A DNA stretch of 64,000 bases from Actinostola sp. cb2023 (GCA_033675265.1 JAUJYZ010000152.1:56456-120455); one strand, 5' to 3'. Shown: positions 1-9,388, counted from the stretch's first letter. Numbers and translations are program-made. Notes: a model not told the origin generated them from the sequence alone.

Positions 1-372
1 ATGAATTTCTACTCCGACGAAAGATACAAGACAACCAACCTACAACAACAATGAAGACGTTATCAAATTAAAAGGCTAGAAGAAAGCAAATCCAGAAACA
101 CGATTACCATGATCGAAACAGCAGGATTCTTCCAGACCTACAATGCAGGCCAAAACGTGACCATACAAGACCCAACAACCCACAAATGGCAACCAGCAAG
201 GATCAAGGAAAAGCTGGAAGACGTACCAAGATCGTATCGAATTGGTACCCCAATGGGAGGAGAACTGCGTCGAAACAGAACACACATCCGACAAAACAAC
301 ACAACCCTCACCAACAAAACCGCAAACTGAAAACAACCAAGTTCCCAAGGACGCGACTCCACCGATGGAAAT
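1..372 (+). pseudogene. Ty3/gypsy pol C-terminal fragment, 5' of the BEL insertion
   Basis: The frame from 109 to 330 reads like the extreme C-terminal tail of a Ty3/gypsy integrase. A 'YNAGQNVTIQDPTTHKW' segment (codons near 145-195) is followed by 'PRSYRIGTPMGGELRRNR' (near 223-280); this matches the usual G-x-V-x-I-Q-D ... P-R-S-Y ... R-R-N-R pattern after the integrase core. The frame stops at TGA 328-330, and an upstream in-frame TGA near 52 breaks it again. The catalytic core lies outside the window. The remainder of the tail reappears after the BEL 3' LTR at 6470, which shows that BEL interrupted this gene. Family assignment rests on motif recognition only. Confidence 0.72.
368..372. 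repeat. target-site duplication GAAAT, left copy
   Basis: GAAAT directly precedes the TG that opens the 5' LTR and recurs at 6465-6469 directly after the CA that closes the 3' LTR. Five bases is a normal duplication length for BEL/Pao elements. Confidence 0.9.
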
Positions 373-720
373 TGTATCGGGAACACAGTTATAAACACGC
401 GATCGGGTACCCTGTGGTACGTATACAATGACCGAGAGTCTTTGCGAGGAAAAAGAAGATGGCGGCGTCGCGACGAACGTTTATATACGTAATCTGTTCG
501 ATTTAAGTCAAAGACTAAGGGACTATGATGTAGGTATACAACACTTTATCTAACGAAATGTACAAAATTAGTAATTGTCACTCAATTGTTATAGGTTTTA
601 CCGTCATGAACGTCATTATCGTTATTAACGTCATTATCATCGTCGTTCGAACCGTGGTGTCCACGAATAAACCTGACGAGTTGAAACACGTAGTACATTA
701 ATACTCATCGTCCGAGTACA
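373..720 (+). repeat. BEL 5' LTR (348 bp)
   Basis: Begins TGTATCGGGAACAC and ends CCGAGTACA, giving the canonical TG...CA ends. Compared with the 3' LTR it differs by three substitutions and lacks an 11-bp segment that the 3' LTR carries after 'AAACAC'. A TATA-like 'TTTATATA' lies near 480, and AATAAA at 666-671 is a plausible polyadenylation signal. Confidence 0.95.
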
Positions 721-860
721 GTAAAACATCAATAGTAAACAGAGCAGGACGCCGATTGTCGAATCTTGTGAACACTCAGCTGGGAAAGAAAGTGACTACT
801 AAGTGTTGCCAGTCAAGACTGAAGAGTACTTTTAAATACAAACCCAGCGAAGGCCAGACC
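721..860 (+). other. BEL leader between 5' LTR and gag
   Basis: This 140-bp untranslated leader should hold the tRNA primer-binding site just after the LTR ('GTAAAACATCAATAGTAAAC'). I cannot match it to a particular tRNA 3' end by eye, so no primer is named. Confidence 0.4.
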
Positions 861-3594
861 ATGAGTGGAATTGAAGACAAGAAACAATAAAGAAGTACAG
901 CCAAACGAGCTGTTACAATGGCAGCTAGAAGGCTAACTGGTTCAATCAACCGTGACGTCGATATGGATACCTGGAAAAGGCTTATGATGATTTTTGTGCT
1001 TTGAATGAGGAGTATGAAGCCCTGGTTATGGAGGAATGCAATGCTGAACATCGTATTGTTAATGGTGAAGACATTGCTACCTACAGAATGAATGTGTGTC
1101 TGACTTACAAGGAAGCTAGAAGAGAATTTATTGAAGAAAAAACTGTAAGCCTTAAGAGAGTGGAAGACAAAGAGACAGGACCAATTAAAGTCATCATTTC
1201 AAGGAACCATATCAAACTGAGAGAACTTATGTTGGATATTGAATTGAACTTGTACTCAGAGAATCCAGATTTGTACACTTTGCAAGCAGATAAAGATGAT
1301 ATAGAGCCTATCATGGATGTAATTGGAGACAATATGGCTAAACTCAGTTCCTTTAAAGCTCTAGAACAAATGTCAGAACATCAAATGCAAGTTGATAGTG
1401 TTATTGGATCAGCTTATAAGTTAAAAAGAGAAATAAATCAACGTCTACGGGGTTTATCCACCTCTCAAGAGTCGGTTGTATCAGTTGTAACCCTATTAAC
1501 GTCCTCTGTATCATCTGTAGTGAGTTCTACAGCAGCAACAAGTGTCTCAATGGGAATTACATCTGATTCTACACCAGTGTCCAGCACACAGACGCAACCC
1601 ACTTAGCCTAGTGGTGCTCCAATGGTGCCAGACACCACAGAAGATAGTACTTCTATAGAAACCATGTTTCCTCTCAGTACATCAACAGCACAAACTACAA
1701 TGTATGTTCAGCCCAAACATGTATACCCGGCTACTAATCCTTTTAGAGCTTCAACACCAATTAAGTTTCCTGGGACAACAGTTACAGATAGTGCAGATAA
1801 GACAAAGTACATTACTACAGGAGTTATGGGTAGTCCACTGGCCAGCCCAGTAGTATCTCAGGCACTACACACACCCTTTGTGATGGACAGTACACTGGCC
1901 AGACCAGTGGTACCTCAGACACAACAGACACCCTTTGTTATGGGTAGTACACTGGCCAGCCCAGTAGTATCTCAGGCACTACACACACCCTTTGTGATGG
2001 ACAGTACACTGGCCAGTCCAGTGATACCTCAGACACAACAGACACCCTTTGTTATGGGTAGTACACTGGCCAGCCCAGTAGTATCTCAGGCACTACACAC
2101 ACCCTTTGTGATGGACAGTACACTGGCCAGCCCAGTGGTACCTCAGACACAACAGACACCCTTTGTCATGGGTAGTACACTGTCCAGCCCAGTGGTATCT
2201 CAGATACCACACACACCCGTTGTGATGAACAGTCCACTGGCCAGCCCAGTAGTACCTCAGATACAACAGACACCCTTTGTCATGGGTAGTACACTGTCCA
2301 GCCCAGTGGTATCTCAGATACCACACACACCCGTTGTGATGAACAGTCCACTGGCCAGCCCAGTAGTACCTCAGATACAACAGACACCCTTTGTTATGGG
2401 TAATACGCTGGCCAGCCCAGTGGTATCCCAGATGCAATAGAGTCCCCTGTCAATGCCACAGTATGAGGTCTCATCAAGTTATACCCCACTAAGTGTTCCT
2501 TTCAACCCAGAGCCAAGAACACATGTGGCATTTCCTACAGACTATGACAATTTTACTCCAAGCAACAGAGGCATGTCTGCCAACCACGGTAATGTTCAAC
2601 TGAAGAAGAATGCACTTCCTGTGTTTACGGGACACAGAAAGGACTGGCCTGAGTTTAAGGCTGTGTGGAAGCAACTATCAGAAGGAGCTTATCAAAACAA
2701 GACATCTCTGGCACATGAACTTAAGAGGTCAGTCAAAGGTGAAGCAGCACAGCGTATTAAATCAGTATACGTAACAAAGCCAGAGGCTTATGATACTATG
2801 TGGAAGAAACTTGAAACTCATTACGAGGATGCAAGTGCAAGTGTACAGGCCGCGCTTGAAGAACTACACAGATTGAAACCTGTCTCAGAGGAGGACTACA
2901 AAGGACTAGTGGAGCTCGTGGACGCAGTAGAGTCTTCGTACAGTCAGCTTGAGGAGTTAAATCAGTTGAACACTCTCACTATGAGGGACGTTGATTTTGT
3001 GAACGGGCTTGCCATGACCAGGACATTTGAAAGTCGAATGGATTCGAAAATACCATGATATGTCATCGGGCGAGAAAATCCAACCGTTTCGCCCATTCAC
3101 GAAGTTCCTTGAAAGAGAGCGTGAAACAGTAGCTCGACTGGCGGAAAACCAAGTAAAACGGAAGAGGAATCTTGAAGTCTTTAAAGTCGCTGATCGTGGA
3201 AAAGGTCAAACACACCTTGGAACTGGGACAAGTCAGAACAAGAAGAAATATTATCAGTGCGCTTATCACCAGATAGACTCCATTAAACACACAACAAGTG
3301 AATGTAAAGAATTCCAAAAACTCCCCACAAGTGGTACAGGGGGTAAATACGAACTCCTAAAACGGGTGAATGCAAGTTTCATTTGTTTTGGAGACCACCC
3401 AAGAAAAAAACTGCCCTAACAAACAACCATGTAAGTCACGTGGTGGCGAGGAACATCACCCGTTGTTGTGCAAGATCGAGAAACCCAAGGAAGATTCTAA
3501 AGCGTCTAATCATGTTCATGTTGAAGCATCTACGCATGTATCTAAAGGTGCTCATCTTTCATTGTATCCCACTCCAACAAGCAAAAGTGTGTGA
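861..3594 (+). pseudogene. BEL/Pao gag (DUF1759 plus nucleocapsid), broken
   Basis: The most likely start is ATG 861, in the frame that carries the 'AKRAVTMAARRLTG' stretch. Lesions seen: TAA 888-890; a frame change near 965-972; TAG 1604-1606 and TAG 2438-2440; TGA 3056-3058 with a frame change near 3030-3045; a frame change at the A7 run near 3404-3410; and another near 3566-3575. The capsid part at about 2600-3010 ('VFTGHRKDWPEFKAVW', 'LKRSVKGEAAQRIKSV', 'MWKKLETHYED') matches the DUF1759/Pao gag family. A Cys/His cluster follows at about 3256-3470 (C-x2-H-x6-H-x4-C, then further Cys/His). In the family, Gag forms the particle and binds RNA. This copy cannot make a full-length product. Confidence 0.85.
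1826..2437 (+). repeat. 57-bp tandem repeat within gag (about 10.7 copies)
   Basis: A 19-residue unit of the form M-x-S-x-L-A-S-P-V-V-x-Q-x-x-x-T-P-F-V is repeated ten full times plus a partial copy. Two versions alternate ('SQALHTPFV' and 'PQTQQTPFV'), giving a 114-bp dimer. It is in frame with gag, rich in Pro, Ser, Thr and Val, and probably unstructured. It lies between a coiled, charged N-terminal part and the DUF1759 domain. Confidence 0.9.
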
Positions 3595-4020
3595 AAGTGG
3601 AAAGGATGTCACCGTGTTCTGTGATGGCGGATCAAATACAACATACATAACTCACCAAGCAGCGGCCAGGGTCAAAGCAAAACGACTGAACAGATTCACA
3701 CTTGATGTTACAACTATGGGAGGTGTAGAGAAAACGTATGACACTCAACAGTATCAGTTCACACTTGTAACTGACTCTGGAAAGAAGGTAGCCATCACTG
3801 CATTCGGCATGGACTGAATCACTGGTCCCATAAGCAAGTTAAACACTAACGTCTTGTCAAAGTTGTTTCCCAACTATGACCCAGATTCCCTACAAAGAAA
3901 GACAACTTGTGTTGATATTCTACTCGGTTGTGATCACTATGGCCTACATCCCAAGCAGGAAGTGGCAAAGTGCGGCGACAACCTGAGCATCATGAAAGGA
4001 GAACTTGGAGTTTGCCTTCA
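3575..4020 (+). pseudogene. BEL aspartic protease, broken
   Basis: In the third frame, 'KDVTVFCDGGSNTTYI' at about 3602-3650 sits where the retropepsin active-site strand should be, followed by 'GCDHYGLHP' near 3925-3950 as the second family landmark. The usual BEL active-site triplet is D-S-G or D-T-G, and here it reads D-G-G. The frame is interrupted by TGA 3815-3817, and it shifts near 4018-4021, where one G appears to be missing. In the family this enzyme cleaves the Gag-Pol polyprotein. This copy is very unlikely to be active. Confidence 0.78.
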
Positions 4021-4360
4021 GGCACTCATCCAGATCTTTCTGAAGATACCAAATATGACTCGAACCTTGTAAAAACGATTCATGATTCAAAGATCAAGCT
4101 TGAATCCTATTACGTCCGACTTGATTCACATCCAGAATTTCAACCAGGATCAGCGGTAAGCATCGAATTGCGAGATGATATTAGAGAAACAGCAAACCGC
4201 GGTCGACAAGTGAACACTGCTCATTCATTCAGCAGCAAGAGTACTGAAATTAAAGTTGATAATTTTATTCAAGGAGAATAACTTGCAACCGAGATCACCC
4301 CACGCTGCGGCGGTTGTCGTTGCAGTAAATTTCCAACTGTTGGAGATACCTACTCGATCA
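4018..4360 (+). pseudogene. BEL pol stub between protease and the deleted RT core
   Basis: The reading frame from about 4021 gives 'GTHPDLSEDTKYDSNLVKTI', 'YYVRLDSHPEFQPG', 'RQVNTAHSFSSKST' and a 'CGGCRCSKFPTVGDTYS' cysteine cluster near 4300-4352. This is the segment that precedes the reverse transcriptase in BEL/Pao Pol. A TAA at 4279-4281 splits it. The text then jumps to 'IKELNQESDWWDGP' (about 4353-4400), a stretch that in the family lies after RNase H. The whole RT/RNase H core is therefore absent at a junction I place at about 4350-4362. Confidence 0.75.
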
Positions 4361-4404
4361 AAGAGCTTAATCAGGAATCAGACTGGTGGGATGGTCCTCC
4401 CATT

Positions 4405-6039
4405 ATGCGCGAACCAGTTGAAAGATGGGGGCTCAAATTTGGCCTACAGAAAGAAGAGCCACTCCCAGGTGAAAAGAAGATATGTACTTCAACTGCAACC
4501 ACCACGAATTCTTCTCTCATTGATTATGAGAGATTCAGTGACATTAACAGAGTTGTCTGGATCGTGGCAAGACTAAAGAACGTTGCTCAAATCAAGTCCT
4601 TCAGTGGTGGGAGAACCGAGATGATTTCTGCTCAGCAATTACAAGACGCAGAGGACTTTATTGTAAAAGACCTCCAGAAGTCACTGCAAGCTGACCTTAT
4701 GAGAACGGATCGCAAGAAAGGCAAAGGTGGTCGTTTTGCCAATCTAAAGCCTACTCAAGAAGAGAATGGACTGTGGGTCGTTGGCGAGAGATTGTCCAGA
4801 TACAATGCCATGACGCCAGATTCGTCACTACAGAAGCTACTACCTGCATGTCATCGTGCCACGCGTCTTCTCGTGGAACGTGCTCGTCGAAATGGTCACA
4901 GAGGACGTGATGCAACTTTGGCTCTATTCAGAACGAAGTATTGGGTATCTCAGGGAAGCAAACTGGCGAGATCAGTCAAGCGAAGTTGTCAGTTATGCAA
5001 GTTACGAGAAGCAAAATTTCTAGAACAAGAAATGTCACCATTACCTGAAGCAAGATTGAAACCGTCACCCGCCTTCAACATGGTAATGCTCGATTTATTT
5101 GGCCCATATGCAGTGAGAGGAGAGGTGCAGAAACGAACAAGTGGTAAAGCATATGGAGTGATCTTCACCGATATGGTAATGCGAGCGGTACATATAGAAG
5201 CCGTATTCGCATATGACACAAGTTCTTTCCTCTTGGCTCTAAGCAGGTTTGCTAGTGTTCGTGGGTGGCAAGAGAAGATATACAGTGACCCTGGTTCCCA
5301 GTTGATCGGTGCTGGAAGAGAACTCGAGGAAGCCTGGAAGAACATGGACCGACAGTCTTTACAGAAGAGTGGCACCAAGAACGGTTCTACCTGGATATTT
5401 GGTCCCGCTGATAGCCCATGGTATCAAGGAGCAGTCGAGTCACTTGTCAAGTCTGCCAAGCGAGCCATCCATTTCGCAGTAAACAATCAGTGTCTTTCTG
5501 TACCTGAGTTCCTCACCTTGTGCTATGAAGTATCCAACCTCATGAATGAAAGACCCATTGGAGCACAACCAAGTATCGATTCTACACTTAACATCCTTAC
5601 ACCCAACATTCTGCTACTTGGAAGAGCGAGAGCTATTAACCCATTGGGATGGCAACCACACAATTCTAACATCAGAACTCGCTATCATCTGGTACAAGCA
5701 GTTACCGAAGACTTCTGGAAAAGATGGACGGAGCTGTACGCCCCTACATTAATAGTACGTCGCAAGTGGCACACGTCCACTCGTAATCTACGATCAGGAG
5801 ACGTAGTCATTGTGGCCGATAAGAATGTCTTTCGGGGAGAATATCGATTGGGACTTGTCAGGGAAGTGTTCCCAAGCGGAGATGGCAAGGTGCGACGAGT
5901 ATCAGTTACCTACAAGAACTACCGAGTTGGAGAAGATGTTCGTGAGTATAGAGGGGCGAGAGATGTCACAGTCACTCGCGCGGTTCAACGCCTCGCCCTC
6001 TTGGTACCTGTAGACTATGACTACGTACAAGAAAACTGA
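4405..6039 (+). CDS. BEL/Pao integrase with C-terminal DUF5641, open frame (544 aa)
   Basis: The frame is open from 4282 and the first ATG is 4405; in the family this is part of a Pol polyprotein, so the ATG may not be a true start. Seen in order: an H-H-C-C zinc-binding domain (H150, H165, C195, C198); an rve integrase core with D230 ('MVMLDLFGP'), D295 ('IYSDPGSQLIGA') and E345 ('WYQGAVESLVKSAKRAI'), i.e. a complete D,D,E triad; and a DUF5641 domain at about 425-530 ('FWKRWTELYAPTL', 'RRKWHTSTRNLRSGDVV'). The enzyme joins retrotransposon DNA to chromosomal DNA in the nucleus. It is the only long undamaged coding stretch in the element. RT is missing just upstream, so translation as a normal Gag-Pol product is impossible here. 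Confidence 0.9.
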   Translation: MREPVERWGLKFGLQKEEPLPGEKKICTSTATTTNSSLIDYERFSDINRVVWIVARLKNVAQIKSFSGGRTEMISAQQLQDAEDFIVKDLQKSLQADLMRTDRKKGKGGRFANLKPTQEENGLWVVGERLSRYNAMTPDSSLQKLLPACHRATRLLVERARRNGHRGRDATLALFRTKYWVSQGSKLARSVKRSCQLCKLREAKFLEQEMSPLPEARLKPSPAFNMVMLDLFGPYAVRGEVQKRTSGKAYGVIFTDMVMRAVHIEAVFAYDTSSFLLALSRFASVRGWQEKIYSDPGSQLIGAGRELEEAWKNMDRQSLQKSGTKNGSTWIFGPADSPWYQGAVESLVKSAKRAIHFAVNNQCLSVPEFLTLCYEVSNLMNERPIGAQPSIDSTLNILTPNILLLGRARAINPLGWQPHNSNIRTRYHLVQAVTEDFWKRWTELYAPTLIVRRKWHTSTRNLRSGDVVIVADKNVFRGEYRLGLVREVFPSGDGKVRRVSVTYKNYRVGEDVREYRGARDVTVTRAVQRLALLVPVDYDYVQEN

Positions 6040-6105
6040 ACTATTCACGTAGAAAGACTGTACATTCGTTTAAAATTGCGATCGCAGCGACCCCCGTCCT
6101 CCCGG
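6040..6105 (+). other. BEL 3' untranslated gap before the 3' LTR; no obvious polypurine tract
   Basis: A purine run is normally expected directly upstream of the 3' LTR as the plus-strand primer. The last 20 bases here are mostly pyrimidine ('GACCCCCGTCCTCCCGG'). I see no good polypurine tract. Confidence 0.5.
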
Positions 6106-6464
6106 TGTATCGAGAACACAGTTATAAACACAGTATAATCGCGCGATCGGGTACCCTGTGGTACGTATACAATGACCGAGAGTCTTTGCGAGGAAAAATA
6201 AGATGGCGGCGTCGCGACGAACGTTTATATACGTAATCTGTTCGATTTAAGTCAAAGACTAAGGGACTATGATGTAGGTATACAACACTTTATCTAACGA
6301 AATGTACAAAATTAGTAATTGTCACTCAATTGTTATAGGTTTTACCGTCATGAACGTCATTATCGTTATTAACGTCATTATCATCGTCGTTCGAACCGTG
6401 GTGTCCACGAATAAACCTGACGAGTTGAAACACGTAGTCCATTAATACTCATCGTCCGAGTACA
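6106..6464 (+). repeat. BEL 3' LTR (359 bp)
   Basis: Begins TGTATCGAGAACAC and ends CCGAGTACA. Apart from the extra 11 bp ('AGTATAATCGC') and three substitutions (near its start, at the 'AAATAAG' position, and near 'TAGTCCATT'), it is identical to the 5' LTR. AATAAA lies at 6410-6415. Confidence 0.95.
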
Positions 6465-6469
6465 GAAAT
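6465..6469. repeat. target-site duplication GAAAT, right copy
   Basis: Matches 368-372 exactly and directly abuts the 3' LTR. Confidence 0.9.
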
Positions 6470-6575
6470 TCCAACAGACAACCATCCCTGCCCGCGTACC
6501 ACCTGTGACAACAGCAACACGCAGCAGCAGGATCATAAAGCCACCTGATCGTTATATAGCTAATTGCATAATCGT
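6470..6575 (+). pseudogene. Ty3/gypsy pol terminal tail, 3' of the BEL insertion
   Basis: The frame starting at 6472 reads '...PPVTTATRSSRIIKPPDRY'. Its 'TRSSRIIKPPDRY' end is the characteristic last motif of many Ty3/gypsy Pol proteins (T-R-S-G-R-x-x-K-P-P-x-R-Y). It continues the fragment at 1-372 across the BEL insertion, although not in the same frame, so the gypsy gene is broken independently. The final codons run into the inverted repeat that begins at 6553. Confidence 0.72.
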
Positions 6576-6824
6576 TGTCGGGTTGAAAATCATGAAAGAT
6601 ATGACCAAAAGGAATTCTGGGAAATTAAAACTCTCAAATAACACCTTTTTGTCCAGACTTATAGGATCTTAGTTAAATAGCTCATATACCTTCAAAAATA
6701 CGAGAACATTGAATATATCTGTATGTAATGCGGCTCATGAACTGATTTCCCATCCATCCTTGCGATCTCAGCTTCTATCATTTATGATTTTCAACCCGAC
6801 AACGATTATGCAATTAGCTATATA
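6553..6824. mobile_element. MITE-like element with 41-bp terminal inverted repeats
   Basis: The 41-bp arm at 6553-6593 (starting TATATAGCTAATTGCATAAT) is an exact reverse complement of 6784-6824, and 190 bp lie between them. There is no transposase frame. The TATA-rich ends make the exact target duplication ambiguous; a TA duplication is possible. Alternatively it is a local inverted duplication at the end of the gypsy remnant. Confidence 0.7.
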
Positions 6825-8412
6825 TAAAGAACAATTAGCACTTACACAAAAGAAAAAAAGTTACATACATGAGCAACCATTGAAACATAATGTTATTGTT
6901 AACAAGTTATTTATATCCATATTGATTCCAAAAGAAATAACTTACGGAAAGGGAGATGTCATGATATAAACATCAGTTGTATACATTTAATTTATGTATT
7001 GTAAAACGTAAGCACGATACCTGCCCATTACTACAGTATTGTATTGTAATGCGCACTTACAAACAACGTTTCACACAATACTATTTTGAGTCCTAAGACT
7101 TATTGAAGAAATTGAGTGTTGACTAATCGGCGAATCTGACTCGATCTGAGTGATCGCTTACGGCAGCTTAAAAACAGAGGAACCACGTAGTTGGTAATTA
7201 CCAAAAATTGTCGCGGTCACGTACGACAGTATACGGGAGCGGTCGCTTACGAGAGTTTTTAATTACAGACCATGAGTGACGATACAAACGGCGCTTCGTT
7301 AAGTTGGTCGTCTCTAGAGCTGGTCGCTTACGAGAGTGGTTGCAAGGAGAGCTTCAACTTTATATACAATCATTGTAATCGGATCGCCCTCTCATTACAC
7401 AAGCAAGCAAACCCAATGTACCAGGTCTTGTAACCACTCAATAAAAGTAATAAAACCCTATCATAACTAAAAACTAGATGAACACAAATATCCATCACAT
7501 TACTAATAACTCCAAGTCAAGTGCCGCACATATAATTTCACAAAGCATTGAAATCATTAGAATATACTCTCGTGAGCATGACTATATTCTAAGACGGTTA
7601 GAGTATATTAATATTCAAACTTCGTCCACTGTAGAAAATCCAACAAGCTGATTGGCGCATTGCCGTGCACTAATGCACTCCAATAACACACACCCGTACA
7701 CTAATGAGCAAATCCTTTCCCCTTCACCCCTACGAATGATACTAGTCAGATCAGAAAACAAAATGGCTGACCGCTTTCAACAAAGTTAAACATCAGTTAG
7801 CAAGAATTACGAATGTAATTGAAGATTCAACTCCACTAAATACTTAACATCAAACTACATGGAGTGTCACGATGCTGAAAGGTAATATCTAGCAATATTT
7901 CCAGTGTTATGTCAAAAAAAGCAACCGTACTTCATTTTCGTAAAATTTTAAATTTTAAAAATTTTAATAATTCTGAATGAAAACTTTTTTGTTTCGAATC
8001 CTACATTAAAACTAAAAAGTTTAAATTGATGTTTTATTTCAGAAAAATATAATATTATTCAGTAAAGGAATTCTTGAGGTTTTGAAACGAAAATTCATGC
8101 CGAAGAACTCGGTGAACTACTTACAAGAAACACAGACTGAGACTGACAACAAACCATGACAAAGATAGAAAAGACTGTCAAAATTAAAGGGAAGCAGTTG
8201 TACTAAATAACTTGAAAACTTCTAAGACGAGATTCAACTGAAGTTAGAAATTCAAAATATAATGAGGTAGAGTAGTCTAATTGCAGAAAAGTGATATTAT
8301 GAAGGAATTTTTGAGGCCAGTTCAAAACATCAATTCGTGTGAAGATCGAGCTCGAAATTACTACTATCAAATGCTATCCAATGTCGCCTTTACCGGATGC
8401 AGTGCACTCAGT
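6825..8412. other. non-coding stretch, mostly unrecognised
   Basis: No supportable gene. It contains the dispersed GGTCGCTTACGAGAG motif repeat (about 7140-7370), an imperfect small dyad around 7555-7615, and AT-rich DNA at 7900-8060. Confidence 0.5.
7140..7370. repeat. dispersed repeat with GGTCGCTTACGAGAG motifs
   Basis: The motif occurs in degenerate or exact form near 7151, 7218, 7240 and 7321 ('GCTGGTCGCTTACGAGAG'). A close relative, including the preceding 'CTAGAGCTGGTCGCTTAC', is at 19423-19445, and another at about 21450-21545. I recognise no coding or known RNA identity. Confidence 0.6.
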
Positions 8413-8603
8413 TTAAAAGGGATAGAGAATTCTAGTTCGTGCATTACCGGTAAATACACGCACTTGCTCACTGTAGAATGAACTCGAAATTCTTCATATG
8501 CACTCGGCTATGCCTCGTGCAGTATTTGAATTCTCGTTCATTCTACAGACAGCGCGTGCATGTATTTGCCGGTAAAGCACTCACATCATTCTCTAACCCT
8601 TAA
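8413..8603. mobile_element. palindromic MITE flanked by TTAA
   Basis: TTAA lies at 8413-8416 and 8600-8603, with related inverted ends (GGGATAGAGAAT and its near complement). The interior is an imperfect palindrome: blocks around 'GTGCATTACCGGTAAATACA' and 'GTAGAATGAACTCGAAATTC' recur in inverse order at the right, centred on 'GCACTCGGCTATGCCTCGTGC'-like sequence. A TTAA target fits piggyBac- or Kolobok-type mobilisation. There is no coding capacity. Confidence 0.65.
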
Positions 8604-9331
8604 ATAAACACTCGTGTTTCATGGAATTTAGAGCTCCTTGCATTATCAGGGCTATGCTCCCTAATGATTCATGATGGCGACATTAATTATGCAATTACGT
8701 GAATATGACGTCATGGCATGCGCAATGATCGACATCGCACATTCCATATTTAGAAGAACGATTTTATCCACGACTGCAGCTGGAAATAAGCTGTGATATA
8801 AATAGCGCTCAATCTATTAATAGAATCGCCTGAAACAGGAACGGAATGCATTCATTATGTCTGATATACACTCTTATACTGTACAGCTACCATAGTTATT
8901 GTATGTTAGTTATTGTATTGCATTGTATTATATTGAATATTTTACAACACTTGAGAGTAATCTCGCAATTTGATTGGTTGGTTTGCCGTTGTCAATAAGA
9001 GTACAGACACACAGTGCTTATGACAGCATGTCACACAACACGAAGTGAAAACTTTTTCTGTTAAAACTCCAAGCCATTCCCGCTTACAGGTCAGTTAAAA
9101 AAAATTGTTGTAAAATGTTCAAAACTTTGCAGTGAAATCACTTATGTACCATAGTCATATTGAATACTGTACAGCTACCACAGTCATATTGACCGTTATA
9201 ATTCAGTTATTTCAGTATTTTATTCCTTTATCTTTCTATGAATATCAACTTCAGAATAAAAACGAACAAAATTAATGAAGATGGGAAGTACGAATAAAGA
9301 AAAGCTAAGCTGAGGAGAATAGTGATGAAAA
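8604..9331. other. non-coding stretch with a short direct repeat
   Basis: 'TACTGTACAGCTACCA' occurs at about 8877 and again at about 9165. Otherwise I see nothing that I can name. Confidence 0.45.
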
Positions 9332-9388
9332 TATAAAAGGAAATATATATATATGTATATATATTAAAATATATTATATATTAAAATG
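9332..9388. repeat. AT-rich microsatellite
   Basis: Runs of ATATATAT and TTAAAATATATTA with no other structure. Confidence 0.8.

Larger units (their letters stand above)
373..6464 (+). mobile_element. BEL/Pao LTR retrotransposon, internally deleted (6092 bp)
   Basis: Direct LTRs (373-720 and 6106-6464), a perfect 5-bp target duplication, and the BEL/Pao gene order define it: gag with a DUF1759-type domain, CCHC-like nucleocapsid, aspartic protease, integrase and DUF5641. The RT and RNase H cores are missing. The gag/protease part is in several frames with in-frame stops, whereas the integrase frame is open. The element lies in sense orientation within a Ty3/gypsy pol remnant. It could not move by itself but retains both LTRs, so it would count as a non-autonomous derivative needing a helper RT. 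Confidence 0.95.

Noticed and set aside
1105..1332. Minus-strand frames inside the BEL element (also 2093-2437 and 4989-5378)
   Set aside because: They are shadows of the plus-strand gag repeat and integrase frames.
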